A stretch of 64,000 nucleotides of DNA from Staphylococcus haemolyticus (GTDB lineage Bacteria > Bacillota > Bacilli > Staphylococcales > Staphylococcaceae): positions 2,170,001-2,234,000 of the forward strand of contig NZ_CP035291.1 in assembly GCF_006094395.1 (NCBI RefSeq). The letters run 5' to 3'. A program made the position numbers and the translations under genes. Each line of letters opens with the position of its first letter. Positions within the stretch are counted from its first letter, which is position 1. Below the pieces are notes generated by a model. The model saw only the letters and a list, made by a program, of their open reading frames with translations, did no database searches and was not told where the DNA came from. Positions 36,575 to 45,773 of this stretch are shown here, one piece after another.

Positions 36575-38248
36575 CTAACAAGAGTCCGGGACATAAAGTT
36601 CTTGGATAAGTGAAAAAAAGACAATTTCTATTGAAATAATATAGAAATTGTCTTTTTTATAAATTTTTTGATTATTTTCAGCTCGTTGAGCTACTACTTT
36701 TCTTATATTAAGTGCCATTAATACAAAACCAAGTTCTCTTTTGACTTTATTGAGTCCTCGGACAGACATCCGAGTGAAACCCAAAATAGCCTTCATAAAT
36801 CCAAAAACAGGTTCCACATCAATTTTTCTTTGACTGTAGATATTTTTTGTTTCTGGTTCTGAAAGCTTTTTGTTAATTTGGGATTTAAAATATTCCCAGT
36901 TATAATTCTTCATTATTTTTTTGTTTGTTTTTGAATTGAAGTTCATACATTGATTTTTCAGAGGACATTCTGAACAATCATCACATTCATATAATTTGAA
37001 GTCTCGCTTATAACCATACTTATCATGACGATAGGCATATCTTTTAAAACCTAGCCGTTTATTATTCGGACAAATGAATTCGTCATTAATTTCGTCATAG
37101 TTCCAATTTTGAGTATTAAAGATGTCACTTTTATATTTTTTAGTTTTATCTTTTATAAACATTCCATATGTTATGAGTGGCGTTCGATTAAAGTCATCTA
37201 TAATTGCCTTATAATTTGATTCACTACCATAACCTGCATCAGCTACAATATATTCAGGTAAATGACCGTAGGTCTCTTGAATTGAATTTAAAAATGGAAT
37301 CATCGTTCTAGTATCCGTTGGATTTTGATACACATTATAAGATAAAACAAATTGGGAATTTGTCGCTATTTGTAAATTATACCCTGGCTTAAGTTGTCCA
37401 TTTTTCATGTGATCTTCTTTCATTCTCATAAATGTCGCATCATGATCTGTCTTAGAATAACTATTTCTATCCTTTAAAATAGATTTTTGAAATTCGTATC
37501 GATACTTTCGCTCAAAATAATCATTGATTTGCTTTTTGTATTTTTTGATTTTAGTTCTTTTGAGACGTATTTGTTTTCTTGTTTTAGTACATTTTTCATT
37601 GTTGATATGTTGGTTTAAATCTTCGATTTCTTTATCTAAGTGACTACCAATCAAATCTATTTCTTCTTTTGTTAATTCATTATCATGATCTTCTTTAATT
37701 TCCGGTATGATTTTATTGGTTACCAATTCATGGTAGAGGGCTTTAGAATCCTCATTCATCTTTGATTCATGGTTTTGAATACTCTTTTTCCATACAAATG
37801 TATATCGATTGGCATTTGCTTCAATTTTTGTACCATCAATAAAAATAGCTTTATCATCTATAAGATTTTGTTTTACACACTGACTGTAAAATTGAATAAA
37901 TAAAGATTCTAATAAAGCATCTACTTTTGGATTTACTCTAAATCGATTAATTGTTTTATAAGAAGGTTTTTGATTTTGTGATAGCCACATCATTCGGATG
38001 CTATCATTAAGCATTTTTTCTATTTTACGACCTGAGAATACAGATTGTGTGTAGGCATATAGAATCACTTTTAACATCATTTTAGGATGGTACGAAGTTG
38101 CACCACGGTGATGTCTGAATTCGTCGAATTCATTGTCAGGAATTGTTTCAACAATATCATTTACATGTCGTGAAATATCATTTGTGGGGATAAGAACTGA
38201 AGTTTCCATTGGTAGAGTAAGTTGAGTCATGTTATAATTTTTATACAT
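36575..38248 (-). CDS. IS1272-type transposase, copy 1
   Basis: This 557-aa IS1182-family DDE transposase is intact. Visible parts are the N-terminal DUF772-like domain (YHPKMMLKVILYAYTQSVFSGRKIE), the first catalytic Asp in FIDGTKIEANANRYTF, the second in VADAGYGSE and the Glu in DVEPVFGFMK, plus a Cys cluster CDDCSECPLKNQC. GAGGTG precedes the ATG. The frame runs through the terminal inverted repeat and stops on a TAG in flanking DNA, so its last residue (Cys) is host-derived. It is identical to copy 2 up to VPDS. Confidence 0.92.
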   Translation of the reverse strand: MYKNYNMTQLTLPMETSVLIPTNDISRHVNDIVETIPDNEFDEFRHHRGATSYHPKMMLKVILYAYTQSVFSGRKIEKMLNDSIRMMWLSQNQKPSYKTINRFRVNPKVDALLESLFIQFYSQCVKQNLIDDKAIFIDGTKIEANANRYTFVWKKSIQNHESKMNEDSKALYHELVTNKIIPEIKEDHDNELTKEEIDLIGSHLDKEIEDLNQHINNEKCTKTRKQIRLKRTKIKKYKKQINDYFERKYRYEFQKSILKDRNSYSKTDHDATFMRMKEDHMKNGQLKPGYNLQIATNSQFVLSYNVYQNPTDTRTMIPFLNSIQETYGHLPEYIVADAGYGSESNYKAIIDDFNRTPLITYGMFIKDKTKKYKSDIFNTQNWNYDEINDEFICPNNKRLGFKRYAYRHDKYGYKRDFKLYECDDCSECPLKNQCMNFNSKTNKKIMKNYNWEYFKSQINKKLSEPETKNIYSQRKIDVEPVFGFMKAILGFTRMSVRGLNKVKRELGFVLMALNIRKVVAQRAENNQKIYKKDNFYIISIEIVFFSLIQELYVPDSC

Positions 38249-38518
38249 AAGGCACCTCGTTAATTTAGTTTAGTGATGTTTATTAAATTATACGAAAGTG
38301 CTTTATTTTTTTAAAGTATTACAATGTAAAATTACATATAAATACAAAGTATTTTGGCGAGACTCTTGAGGGAACAGGACAAGCTGAAGACTACAGGCTG
38401 AAGCTGTCCCCTAAGAAAGCGAGCCAACAATACGGAGTATTGTAAATAAAGAAGCCAGTAAATGAATTTGTTAAAACTCATTTACTGGCTATTTCTCTAG
38501 GGTTTATGTCCCAGACTC
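36580..38518 (-). mobile_element. IS1272-type insertion sequence, copy 1 (IS1182 family)
   Basis: The element is about 1.94 kb and matches the copy at 54337-56275 end to end at a constant offset of 17,757 bases. Ends are imperfect inverted repeats: GAGTCCGGGACATAAA at 36582, and TTTATGTCCCAGACTC ending at 38518 (15 of 16 match). No target duplication is seen. The flanks instead hold a residual inverted repeat (AGGCACACTA at 36568-36577, TAGTGTCCT at 38529-38537). It lies between convergent genes. IS1272 is reported to transpose by replacing inverted repeats, which fits. Confidence 0.88.
36614..36658. terminator. Perfect 18-bp hairpin inside the IS1272 end, copy 1
   Basis: AAAAAAGACAATTTCTAT (36614-36631) and ATAGAAATTGTCTTTTTT (36641-36658) form a symmetric bidirectional terminator near the left end, within the transposase reading frame. 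The same structure is at 54371-54415 in copy 2. Confidence 0.8.
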
Positions 38519-38556
38519 GTTTTAAGCGTAGTGTCCTACTCCTAATACTGTTTATA

Positions 38557-39063
38557 TTATTCAAAAGCTTTGAATAATTCCTCACTAGAATTATTCCACA
38601 TCTCTTCATTATGAGATTTTAAAAAGTCTGCTAAAACTTTTTTATTTTTCTCACCAATGTGGTCAATGATAATTTTATGTTTCATAGATTTATCCATCAT
38701 ATTAACATGTTCAGGCATACTTTTATAACCACGTCGTATACTTTTGTTAACTAATAAATAACATGCAGTAACACCAGCATAATATGGACCACTCTCACTA
38801 CGTTCAGTAGTCACCCAGCAAAGCCAATATTCTTTAGCTTCTTCGCCTTCAACTTCCGATTTGTCATTTATCCATTTAACACCTTTTTCAACTTGAGCAC
38901 GTGCATGCATACCACCTATATCTATAAACGCCTCTTTATTCGCAACATCTATAAATACTGGTGCAATATTATCTAAACTAATTGAGCCTATATTCGTCCC
39001 TTTATGTCCGTCAAGGGGATCATTCTTGATAATATTAAATTTAAAACCTTTGTTCTCAGACAC
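38557..39063 (-). CDS. YwhD family protein
   Basis: This 168-aa cytoplasmic protein matches B. subtilis YwhD, with FNIIKNDPLDGHKGTNIGS near the N terminus, then LDNIAPVFIDV and IDIGGMHARAQVEKGVKW. I chose the GTG start at 39063 because GGAGG lies 8 bases upstream, although the frame extends to an ATG at 39093. The function is not known. IS1272 copy 1 sits 39 bases beyond its stop codon, where its terminator would be expected. Confidence 0.8.
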   Translation of the reverse strand: MSENKGFKFNIIKNDPLDGHKGTNIGSISLDNIAPVFIDVANKEAFIDIGGMHARAQVEKGVKWINDKSEVEGEEAKEYWLCWVTTERSESGPYYAGVTACYLLVNKSIRRGYKSMPEHVNMMDKSMKHKIIIDHIGEKNKKVLADFLKSHNEEMWNNSSEELFKAFE

Positions 39064-39133
39064 ACATGACACCTCCGAAAAACTTGAATTCATAATCTCT
39101 ATATTATGCGTTATATATTAAAGTTTCAATGAC

Positions 39134-40432
39134 TTAATTCAATTCATTAAGCAGATTAATAATAGAACCTTTAGTTTGTGGATTCTCAATATTAAGAATT
39201 ATTTCTTTAGGATAGTATAATTTATAATCTTCACGATTAATACCTGTAATACTTGAAATAACGAGTGATTGACTACTAATTTCTCTAATACTACCATTAC
39301 GTCTTAATAAATGTATTGGTTGTCTATTAGAACCAGGTCGATCATAATCATATGGTAAATCAGAGAAAGCCTCACTAACAAAATAATAGTTCGGATCAAT
39401 ATTACCTTCTATGAACAACTCTTGTAGCTCAGTAATAGTAATAATTGAACCATCAAATGGAATATATTTAAATAAGTCTCTATTTATAAAACGACGTGCT
39501 AAATCACTGAGAATTGCATCATCTTCTTGTATCCATTTCTTCAAATAATAAAGTACGACGACTTCATCTAAATCAACGTATTGCTCAATTGTAACCTTCT
39601 CTTCAAAAAAAGGAACAAAATCTTCTGGGTACATCTTAAAATGGTACCCCTCATTATACAATTGTTTAACACGTTTCAAACAATTATTTAACAATACTTC
39701 TCCGCCTCTACTAACCGGATGAAAGTATATTTGCCAATACATTTGATAGCGACTCATTATAAAGTTCTCAACGGCATGCATTCCACTCTCTTTAATAAGA
39801 ACTTCATCTTTAGATGGTCTCATTAAACGTAAAATACGTTCCATGTCAAATGTGCCATAAGAGACGCCCGTAAAATAAGCATCTCTTTGTAAATAGTCCA
39901 TTCGATCAGCATCAATTTGCGATGAAATCATAGAAATTACAAGTTTATTTTGATGCGTTTTGTTAATTACTTCTGCAACTTCTTTAGGAAAAGTACTCGA
40001 TACGCGACTTAAAACTTCATTAACTTCAGTAGGTCCAGTAATAATTGCTTGCGTAAAGGCTTCATGGTCTGTATTGAATATCTTTTCAAAACTATGTGAA
40101 AATGGACCATGACCTAAATCATGTAATAATGCTGCACATAATGCCAATGGTCTATCTTCATTGTTCCAAGCGTCTCGTCCCACAAATGATTCGTCAATCA
40201 TGCGTCGCACGATTTCATATACACCTAAAGAATGGCCAAAACGACTATGCTCTGCAGTATGAAAAGAAAGATATAATGTGCCTAGTTGCTTAATACGACG
40301 TAAACGTTGAAACTCTTTTGTCTTAATAAGATCCCAAATAAGTTGATCTTTGACGTGAATATATTTATGAATAGGGTCTTTGAATACCTTCTCTTCAGCT
40401 AATTTCTGTTCAACATAGGGTGTTTGCGTCAA
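39134..40432 (-). CDS. HD-domain phosphohydrolase (YwfO-like, dNTPase-related)
   Basis: This 432-aa cytoplasmic metal-dependent HD phosphohydrolase has family motifs FQRLRRIKQLGTLYLSF, the His of AEHSRFGHSLGVYE and the H-D pair in AALLHDLGHGPFSH, plus SSQIDADRMDYLQRDAYFTGV, all typical of dGTPase-related YwfO proteins. A TTG at 40432 has AGAGGAAGGA just upstream and is the better start. The ATG at 40450 lacks a ribosome site. B. subtilis YwfO hydrolyses nucleotides, so a similar role is inferred. Confidence 0.82.
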   Translation of the reverse strand: MTQTPYVEQKLAEEKVFKDPIHKYIHVKDQLIWDLIKTKEFQRLRRIKQLGTLYLSFHTAEHSRFGHSLGVYEIVRRMIDESFVGRDAWNNEDRPLALCAALLHDLGHGPFSHSFEKIFNTDHEAFTQAIITGPTEVNEVLSRVSSTFPKEVAEVINKTHQNKLVISMISSQIDADRMDYLQRDAYFTGVSYGTFDMERILRLMRPSKDEVLIKESGMHAVENFIMSRYQMYWQIYFHPVSRGGEVLLNNCLKRVKQLYNEGYHFKMYPEDFVPFFEEKVTIEQYVDLDEVVVLYYLKKWIQEDDAILSDLARRFINRDLFKYIPFDGSIITITELQELFIEGNIDPNYYFVSEAFSDLPYDYDRPGSNRQPIHLLRRNGSIREISSQSLVISSITGINREDYKLYYPKEIILNIENPQTKGSIINLLNELN

Positions 40433-40469
40433 ATAAATCCTTCCTCTCATTACAGTATAGTCATAGCGT

Positions 40470-40946
40470 TTATAGACTTCTCTTCATTAAAGCTAAATCC
40501 ATTTGTTCTCCATACATTTCTGGTTGATAAGAACGTACGATTTCAAAACCATTATTTTGATAGTATTGAATGGCATCTTTATTTTTATTATCAACTTCTA
40601 AAAATACTGCATCATATTTACCGTCAAATTGTTCTAATCCTTTCTTAAGTAGACTAGAACCATAACCTTTATGTTGAGATTCTGGATGTACATAATGCGC
40701 AGACAAATACAATTCTTTACCATAAATGAAATTAGCAAAGCCAATAATTTCATCATTATCTTCGGCTACTAAAAATAGTTGTTCTTCTAAACGTTTCTTT
40801 AAATGTTGCTCATTATAAGAAGCAGCTAATAACTCATTTATTGTTGATGCTGCATAAATATTTAAATATGTGTTATACCATGCCTTAGTAGCAACATCTC
40901 TAATTGCTACAACGTCATTTGGTGTAGCTTCTCTGACTTTAAACAT
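40470..40946 (-). CDS. GNAT-family N-acetyltransferase
   Basis: This 158-aa acetyl-CoA-dependent acetyltransferase has the pyrophosphate loop in VHPESQHKGYGSSLLKKGLEQF (the Q/R-x-x-G-x-G/A region). Motif B follows in AVFLEVDNKNKDAIQYYQNNGFEIV, with the typical Tyr. The beta-4 strand LYLSAHYV precedes it. It stands just upstream of the HD hydrolase on the same strand. The substrate is unknown. Confidence 0.85.
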   Translation of the reverse strand: MFKVREATPNDVVAIRDVATKAWYNTYLNIYAASTINELLAASYNEQHLKKRLEEQLFLVAEDNDEIIGFANFIYGKELYLSAHYVHPESQHKGYGSSLLKKGLEQFDGKYDAVFLEVDNKNKDAIQYYQNNGFEIVRSYQPEMYGEQMDLALMKRSL

Positions 40947-41061
40947 ACTTGATTCTCCTGACTTTACTATGGAATTAATAATGAAATTATATCACAGTAC
41001 TTATACAATCGCTTAATATAGAATATTTATCGGCGTAGTTTAATGTACTTTTAAATTAGAC

Positions 41062-41598
41062 TTACGCTAATGTTTCATTCCATTCTTTTGCTCTTTCTAG
41101 TGCAAACGTATCTTTCGAAATATCACCTGGACGTTCAGCGGTACCAATTATATATCCATTAAGTTCAGCACCAATAAAATCTAATGTATATTTCATTTGA
41201 GTAATACATGGCTTAGCTTTCACTTTAGGGCAGTCTCCACCAACTAAAATAAGTCGAAAATCTTTCTTTGCCATTTTTTCTTTAAAGTCTTTGTAGTTAT
41301 CGTCTATCAAAGTTTCAGACCAATGATCAATAAATGCCTTTAAAGATGCAGAAACACTATACCAATACACCGGTGATGCAAATATGACCGTATCACTTTC
41401 TAAAACTTGATCAATGACCTGTTTATAATCATCGTTATAGCTTGTAATATCTCTATTCTCGTGACGAAAGTCTCTTACAGGATTGAATTGATAATCGGTT
41501 AAGTCAATCCATTTATAATCTAATCCCTCAACTGCTGACTTAGTAAGTTGTGCTGTATTCCCCTCTGGACGACTTCCTCCAAATAAAACTGTAATCAT
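41062..41598 (-). CDS. NADPH-dependent FMN reductase-like flavoprotein
   Basis: This 178-aa protein has a flavodoxin-like fold. The phosphate-binding loop FGGSRPEGNTAQL comes right after the first strand, and FASPVYWYSVSASLKAFIDHW is the FMN-contact segment of NADPH:FMN/quinone reductases. I chose the ATG at 41598, with GAGAGTG upstream. It is monocistronic. It probably reduces quinones, azo compounds or FMN, and the physiological substrate is unknown. Confidence 0.8.
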   Translation of the reverse strand: MITVLFGGSRPEGNTAQLTKSAVEGLDYKWIDLTDYQFNPVRDFRHENRDITSYNDDYKQVIDQVLESDTVIFASPVYWYSVSASLKAFIDHWSETLIDDNYKDFKEKMAKKDFRLILVGGDCPKVKAKPCITQMKYTLDFIGAELNGYIIGTAERPGDISKDTFALERAKEWNETLA

Positions 41599-41770
41599 TT
41601 TTATCACTCTCTCTTAATTTATATTAAAAAACTATTCCCTTATTCATTGTTAACAACATAAACACTTCATACTTACTTAATATTTTACATATTTGCCTAG
41701 TACCCTTATTTCACGTAATATATGTGTATTTTTAAAAATAAAAAAGAATCATTACTATTTATTTCAGTTA

Positions 41771-41806
41771 TAAAAAACTCTTACACACATATAAACGGTG
41801 TAAGAG
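41771..41806 (-). terminator. Terminator downstream of aldo/keto reductase gene
   Basis: CTCTTACAC and the TGTAAGAG arm pair around a 12-base loop, shortly after the aldo/keto reductase stop codon. This is a moderate prediction. Confidence 0.5.
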
Positions 41807-41842
41807 CATCAATTACTTTATTTAATTTTACCTTAACTTATT

Positions 41843-42778
41843 TTATTCAATCGGAAATAATTCATCAATTTTGTTCAGTTCATCATCTGTTAATTGAATA
41901 TTTGCCGCTTCAATATTTTGCACAACTTGTTCAGCACGTTTCGCACCAGGAATCACCACATCTAACGCTGGACGCGTTAAATAGAATGCTAGAACCACAT
42001 TAGCAATAGATGTGTTATGAGCTTCCGCAATGCCTTGTAATTGTTTCACTCGTCGAACATTATCATTAAATACTTCCGGTTGGAAATCACGGCGAGGTGC
42101 ACGATGATCATCAAACGTTTGATTTTCTTCATACTTACCAGCTAAGATGCCTGATGCTAATGGGAAGTATGGTATAAATGTAATATTATTTTCAGCTGCA
42201 TATTTCATGACTTCTTCATTTTCACGATGTAATAAGTTGTATTCTAATTGCACTACATCGACATAACCATCTTTATTCGCTTCCTTAAGTTGTTCTAATG
42301 AGAAGTTAGACACGCCTATCGCTTTAATCTTGCCTTCATCTTTAAGTTCTTTTAATGCAGCAACTGCTTTATCTTTCGGTGTATCTTCATCTGGAAAATG
42401 AATGTAGTATAAATCAATATAATCTACTTGAAGGCGTTTCAAGCTATTCTCAACTTGCTGTTTTAAATAATCTGGATCATTATTTTGTACGACTTCATCA
42501 TTTTCTTTAATAACATGTGAACCTTTCGTTGCAATTTGAACTTGTTCACGAGGATACTCTTGAACTACTTGGCCAACTAATTCTTCAGAACGTTCAGGTC
42601 CATAAATATAAGCTGTATCTAGTAACGTAATACCGTTGTCAATTGCTTTACGTACAACATCTTTACCCTGTTCTTCATCTAAATTTGGGTATAAATTGTG
42701 ACCACCTACTGCGTTTGTACCTAATGCAATTGGAAATACGTGAACATCTGATTTACCTAATTGTACTAAATCTGCCAT
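41843..42778 (-). CDS. Aldo/keto reductase
   Basis: This 311-aa (alpha/beta)8-barrel NADPH-dependent reductase has the conserved tetrad visible: Asp and Tyr in [14 protein letters not shown], Lys in QIATKGSH and His in [12 protein letters not shown]-terminal [11 protein letters not shown] contacts NADP. GGAGCG lies upstream of the ATG. It is divergent from hypR and shares a 129-base intergenic region that holds the HypR-type palindrome, so it may belong to the same oxidative-stress response. Confidence 0.88.
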   Translation of the reverse strand: MADLVQLGKSDVHVFPIALGTNAVGGHNLYPNLDEEQGKDVVRKAIDNGITLLDTAYIYGPERSEELVGQVVQEYPREQVQIATKGSHVIKENDEVVQNNDPDYLKQQVENSLKRLQVDYIDLYYIHFPDEDTPKDKAVAALKELKDEGKIKAIGVSNFSLEQLKEANKDGYVDVVQLEYNLLHRENEEVMKYAAENNITFIPYFPLASGILAGKYEENQTFDDHRAPRRDFQPEVFNDNVRRVKQLQGIAEAHNTSIANVVLAFYLTRPALDVVIPGAKRAEQVVQNIEAANIQLTDDELNKIDELFPIE

Positions 42779-42844
42779 CTATAATCGCTCCTTTATTCTA
42801 TATAACTACTTATAGTTTACCCATTTCTTATTATGACATTCATA

Positions 42845-42896
42845 TTGACTTTTGATGAGCAATGTATTTTAATGTAACTAATCAAGTTACATTAAA
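42845..42896 (+). promoter_or_regulatory. hypR-merA promoter with palindromic operator
   Basis: The promoter reads TTGACT (42845-42850), 17 bases, TTTAAT (42868-42873). A perfect 12-5-12 palindrome, TTTAATGTAACT (42868-42879) and AGTTACATTAAA (42885-42896), begins on the -10 box and ends 11 bases before the hypR start. It is well placed for autorepression by HypR. Confidence 0.7.
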
Positions 42897-42907
42897 GGCG
42901 GTATATT

Positions 42908-43348
42908 ATGAATTTAGAATTCAACATTGCAGTACACGTGCTAAGCTTTCTTACTAAGCATTCCGAAGAACAATTCAATAGCCAGGATTTAGCAGAACTT
43001 ACCTGTCTTAATCCTGTGCAACTAAGGCGTGTTACCACTACACTTAATAATCAACAATATATAGATTCAATTCGTGGAAAAGGTGGTGGCTATCGAGCTA
43101 ATGCGCGCACTCCAACCATCACCTTAGATACACTGTATCAACTTTTCGTGTTAGATAAATTACCAACACAACGTATTTTTACTGGTAGCGAAGAAAGCTA
43201 TTGTACAATCTCTAGAAATATCGCAACCACTATGAATAAATACAAAGAGCAAGAAACTGCACTAGCGCTCAACTTTTATCGTAACTTGACAATTAACGAC
43301 GTAATTAAAGATACACTTCAGGAGGACACATCAAATGACACATTTTAA
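42908..43348 (+). CDS. hypR: Rrf2-family hypochlorite-sensing repressor HypR
   Basis: This 146-aa winged-helix regulator has an Rrf2-type helix-turn-helix (SQDLAELTCLNPVQLRRVTTTL) and wing (RGKGGGYRA). Its Cys33 and Cys99 occupy exactly the positions of the redox pair of S. aureus HypR, which forms an intersubunit disulfide on hypochlorite stress. It lacks the three-Cys Fe-S cluster motif of IscR/NsrR. The last 14 bases overlap merA, whose ribosome site (GGAGG) is inside hypR. This supports a hypR-merA operon. Confidence 0.88.
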   Translation: MNLEFNIAVHVLSFLTKHSEEQFNSQDLAELTCLNPVQLRRVTTTLNNQQYIDSIRGKGGGYRANARTPTITLDTLYQLFVLDKLPTQRIFTGSEESYCTISRNIATTMNKYKEQETALALNFYRNLTINDVIKDTLQEDTSNDTF

Positions 43349-44657
43349 TTTATTAGTTATTGGCTTCGGTAAAGCAGGAAAGACACTTGCCAAGTACGCA
43401 GCATCACAAGGTCAACACGTCGCTTTAGTAGAACAATCCTCAGACAACTTTGGAGGCACATGCATAAACCACGGCTGTATACCCTCTAAAGTACTCGTAC
43501 ATGATGGGATTTACGGTACCGATTTTGACACTGCCTTTTCAAGAAAAAAAGACGTGGTCAGCGCACTAAATAAGAAAAACTATGATAACTTAGCAAATGA
43601 TACAAACATTGAAGTATTTAATTACAAAGCGCAATTCAAATCTAATACTGAAGTTAATCTACTAGACGAGGATGGTGCTATTGCTAAGACATTAACAGCA
43701 GATAAGATAGTAATTAATACAGGTGCGAAATCAAATATTCCTCCAATTAAAGGTATAGATATTGCTCAAAATTTATATGATTCACGCGGATTATTAAATA
43801 TTTCATATCAACCTAAGCATTTAGTAATCATTGGTGGAGGCTATATCGCCTTAGAATTTGCTTCAATGTTTGCAAATTTCGGTTCAAAAGTTACAGTGAT
43901 TGAGTATGGAGCACAAATCATGCCTCGAGAAGATCAAGACGTGGTTGCACATGCAATTAAAGATTTAGAGGACAAAGGGATTACCTTTATCACAAATGCA
44001 AAAACGCTAGAATTTAAAAATGAAAACAACCAATCAACGATTGTAACTTCTAAAGGTAATTTCTCAGCCGATGCCGTATTATTAGCTACAGGTCGTATAC
44101 CTAACACAGACTTAGCACTAGAAAATACTGACATTGAACTTGGTGAACGTGGTGAAATCAAAGTGAACGACCACTTACGAACATCAGTCGAACATATTTA
44201 TGCTGTTGGAGATGTCAAAGGCGGACTACAATTCACGTACATCTCTTTGGATGACTTTAGAATTCTAAAATCTTCTTTATATGGTGACCAATCACGTACT
44301 ACACTTAACCGTGGTACAATTCCTTACACTGTCTTTATTGATCCACCATTCTCTCGAGTAGGTTTAACAGCTAAAGAAGCTCAATCTCAAGGCTATAATT
44401 ATATTGAAAATACATTACTTGTCGCTCAAATTCCGAGACATAAGATTAATAATGACGCTCGTGGCATTTTCAAGGTTGTTATTAATAAAGATACTGATTT
44501 GATTTTAGGTGCTACACTTTATGGCAAAGAATCAGAAGAAATTATTAATTTAATTAAATTAACAATAGATCAATATATACCTTACCAAGTTCTAAGAGAT
44601 ACTATTTATACTCACCCAACAATAGTCGAATCATTTAACGATTTATTTAATATTTAA
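43335..44657 (+). CDS. merA: NADPH-dependent flavin disulfide reductase MerA
   Basis: This 440-aa class I pyridine nucleotide-disulfide oxidoreductase has the FAD motif IGFGKAGKTLAKYA at the N terminus, the redox pair C43-INHG-C48 in GGTCINHGCIPSK, the NADPH motif IIGGGYIALEFASMF near 168, ATGRIPNT near 251 and AVGDVKGG near 292. The C-terminal dimer domain ends with THPTIVE, containing the His. It lacks the N-terminal heavy-metal domain and the C-terminal Cys pair of mercuric reductases, so it matches the HypR-controlled staphylococcal enzyme that counters hypochlorite. Confidence 0.88.
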   Translation: MTHFNLLVIGFGKAGKTLAKYAASQGQHVALVEQSSDNFGGTCINHGCIPSKVLVHDGIYGTDFDTAFSRKKDVVSALNKKNYDNLANDTNIEVFNYKAQFKSNTEVNLLDEDGAIAKTLTADKIVINTGAKSNIPPIKGIDIAQNLYDSRGLLNISYQPKHLVIIGGGYIALEFASMFANFGSKVTVIEYGAQIMPREDQDVVAHAIKDLEDKGITFITNAKTLEFKNENNQSTIVTSKGNFSADAVLLATGRIPNTDLALENTDIELGERGEIKVNDHLRTSVEHIYAVGDVKGGLQFTYISLDDFRILKSSLYGDQSRTTLNRGTIPYTVFIDPPFSRVGLTAKEAQSQGYNYIENTLLVAQIPRHKINNDARGIFKVVINKDTDLILGATLYGKESEEIINLIKLTIDQYIPYQVLRDTIYTHPTIVESFNDLFNI

Positions 44658-44890
44658 AATTTTTTTAATTTATTGAAATGCTATCGTGTCAGCACTTCAA
44701 GAGATATAAATTCAACTTATCAATATTTTTAAAAATAAAAAGCTTTACTTATTAATAAATAACAGTTATAGTTAATCTAACGTAATAAAAGCTCGTGAAT
44801 TTAAATGTAGTGTGTTTGTTTAGAATACTCTCTTTTTTATAAATGAATTTGTTACAAATATTCGTGCAAAAGCACATGGAGGTATTCTAT
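44658..44890 (+). promoter_or_regulatory. Upstream region of the cold-shock gene
   Basis: This 233-base AT-rich gap ends in a GGAGG ribosome site before the csp start. Cold-shock genes usually have long structured leaders. I see a CGTGCAAAAGCACATGGAGG segment in which GTGC/GCAC can pair next to the ribosome site, but I cannot define the promoter. Confidence 0.35.
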
Positions 44891-45094
44891 ATGAATAACG
44901 GTACAGTAAAATGGTTTAACGCAGAAAAAGGTTTTGGTTTCATCGAAAGGGAAGACGGAAGTGACGTATTCGTACACTTCAGCGGTATCGCTGGTGAAGG
45001 TTACAAAACTTTAGAAGAAGGTCAAAAAGTTGACTTCGATATTACTGAAGGTCAACGTGGCGAACAAGCAACTAACGTTGTTGTAATGTCATAG
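44891..45094 (+). CDS. Cold-shock protein (CspA family)
   Basis: This 67-aa single OB-fold RNA/DNA chaperone has RNP1 KGFGFIE at about 13-19, RNP2 VFVHFS at 27-32 and the usual start [13 protein letters not shown]. The true ATG is at 44891 with GGAGG 7 bases upstream. The open frame extends further but has no other ribosome site. A strong terminator follows. Staphylococci have several csp genes, and I do not assign a letter. Confidence 0.95.
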   Translation: MNNGTVKWFNAEKGFGFIEREDGSDVFVHFSGIAGEGYKTLEEGQKVDFDITEGQRGEQATNVVVMS

Positions 45095-45108
45095 GATTAG
45101 ACCTTATT

Positions 45109-45147
45109 AAGCGCTTAGAAGATAAATGTCTTCTAAGTGCTTTTTTT
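45109..45147 (+). terminator. Terminator of the cold-shock gene
   Basis: AGCGCTTAGAAGA and TCTTCTAAGTGCT pair with one G-T contact and are followed by seven T. Confidence 0.85.
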
Positions 45148-45224
45148 ATTACAATAAAAAAGCTACGACAATATTCAGGTTAGAATACACTCATAGCTTA
45201 AGTTTATAATATAACTTGATTCCT

Positions 45225-45566
45225 CTATTTTATCGCCTTACGTTTAGCTAATTTCTCTTTTAGCTTTCGATCTTGTTCTTCTTTACGGCGTTTACGTTCC
45301 TCATTACGCTTTCTTAATCGTTCTTCTTCTTCCGGATCTCTTGGTTTTTTTAGCTGAGCTGTGACTTTTTCTAACAATTCGTCTTCAGTAAGCGCAGCAA
45401 GTGGTCGATTATTGACGAAGGCAAACGTTTTTCGACGTCCAGGGCCACAATAAGATTGACAGCCGATTTCAATTTCTGCTTCTGGATCTAATTTTTCTAA
45501 TTTTCTTTTCAAAGTTTTGATATTTACCGCCTGACATTCATCACATATTAAAAATTTATTTTTCAC
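45225..45566 (-). CDS. DUF1450 family protein with charged tail
   Basis: This 113-aa protein has a thioredoxin/ferredoxin-like DUF1450 core containing the Cys pattern ICDEC near the start and [21 protein letters not shown] near residue 34. The core resembles B. subtilis YuzB-type proteins and may bind metal or an Fe-S centre. After residue 70 it carries a Lys/Arg/Glu-rich single helix ([20 protein letters not shown]). The function is unknown. It is a single gene. Confidence 0.75.
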   Translation of the reverse strand: MKNKFLICDECQAVNIKTLKRKLEKLDPEAEIEIGCQSYCGPGRRKTFAFVNNRPLAALTEDELLEKVTAQLKKPRDPEEEERLRKRNEERKRRKEEQDRKLKEKLAKRKAIK

Positions 45567-45773
45567 CTTGCCACCTACCTTTCTATATTGTCGTTTCTAT
45601 CCTAAATTTTGAAGCATATTAATACAAATCAATGAATTTAACTCTAATTATTTTACTCCTTTTACAAGAAAATTCAAGCCTATCATTAAAAGTCATTCTC
45701 TTCCATAATAAAAAAGAGCAAGACGCTGATTCAACATTTGAATTTAGTCCTACTCATTTATTAGTTTATATTA

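Noticed and set aside
43335-44657. Mercuric reductase of a mer resistance operon
   Set aside because: No N-terminal metal-binding domain, no C-terminal Cys pair and no mer genes nearby. It follows hypR, so it is the hypochlorite-response reductase.
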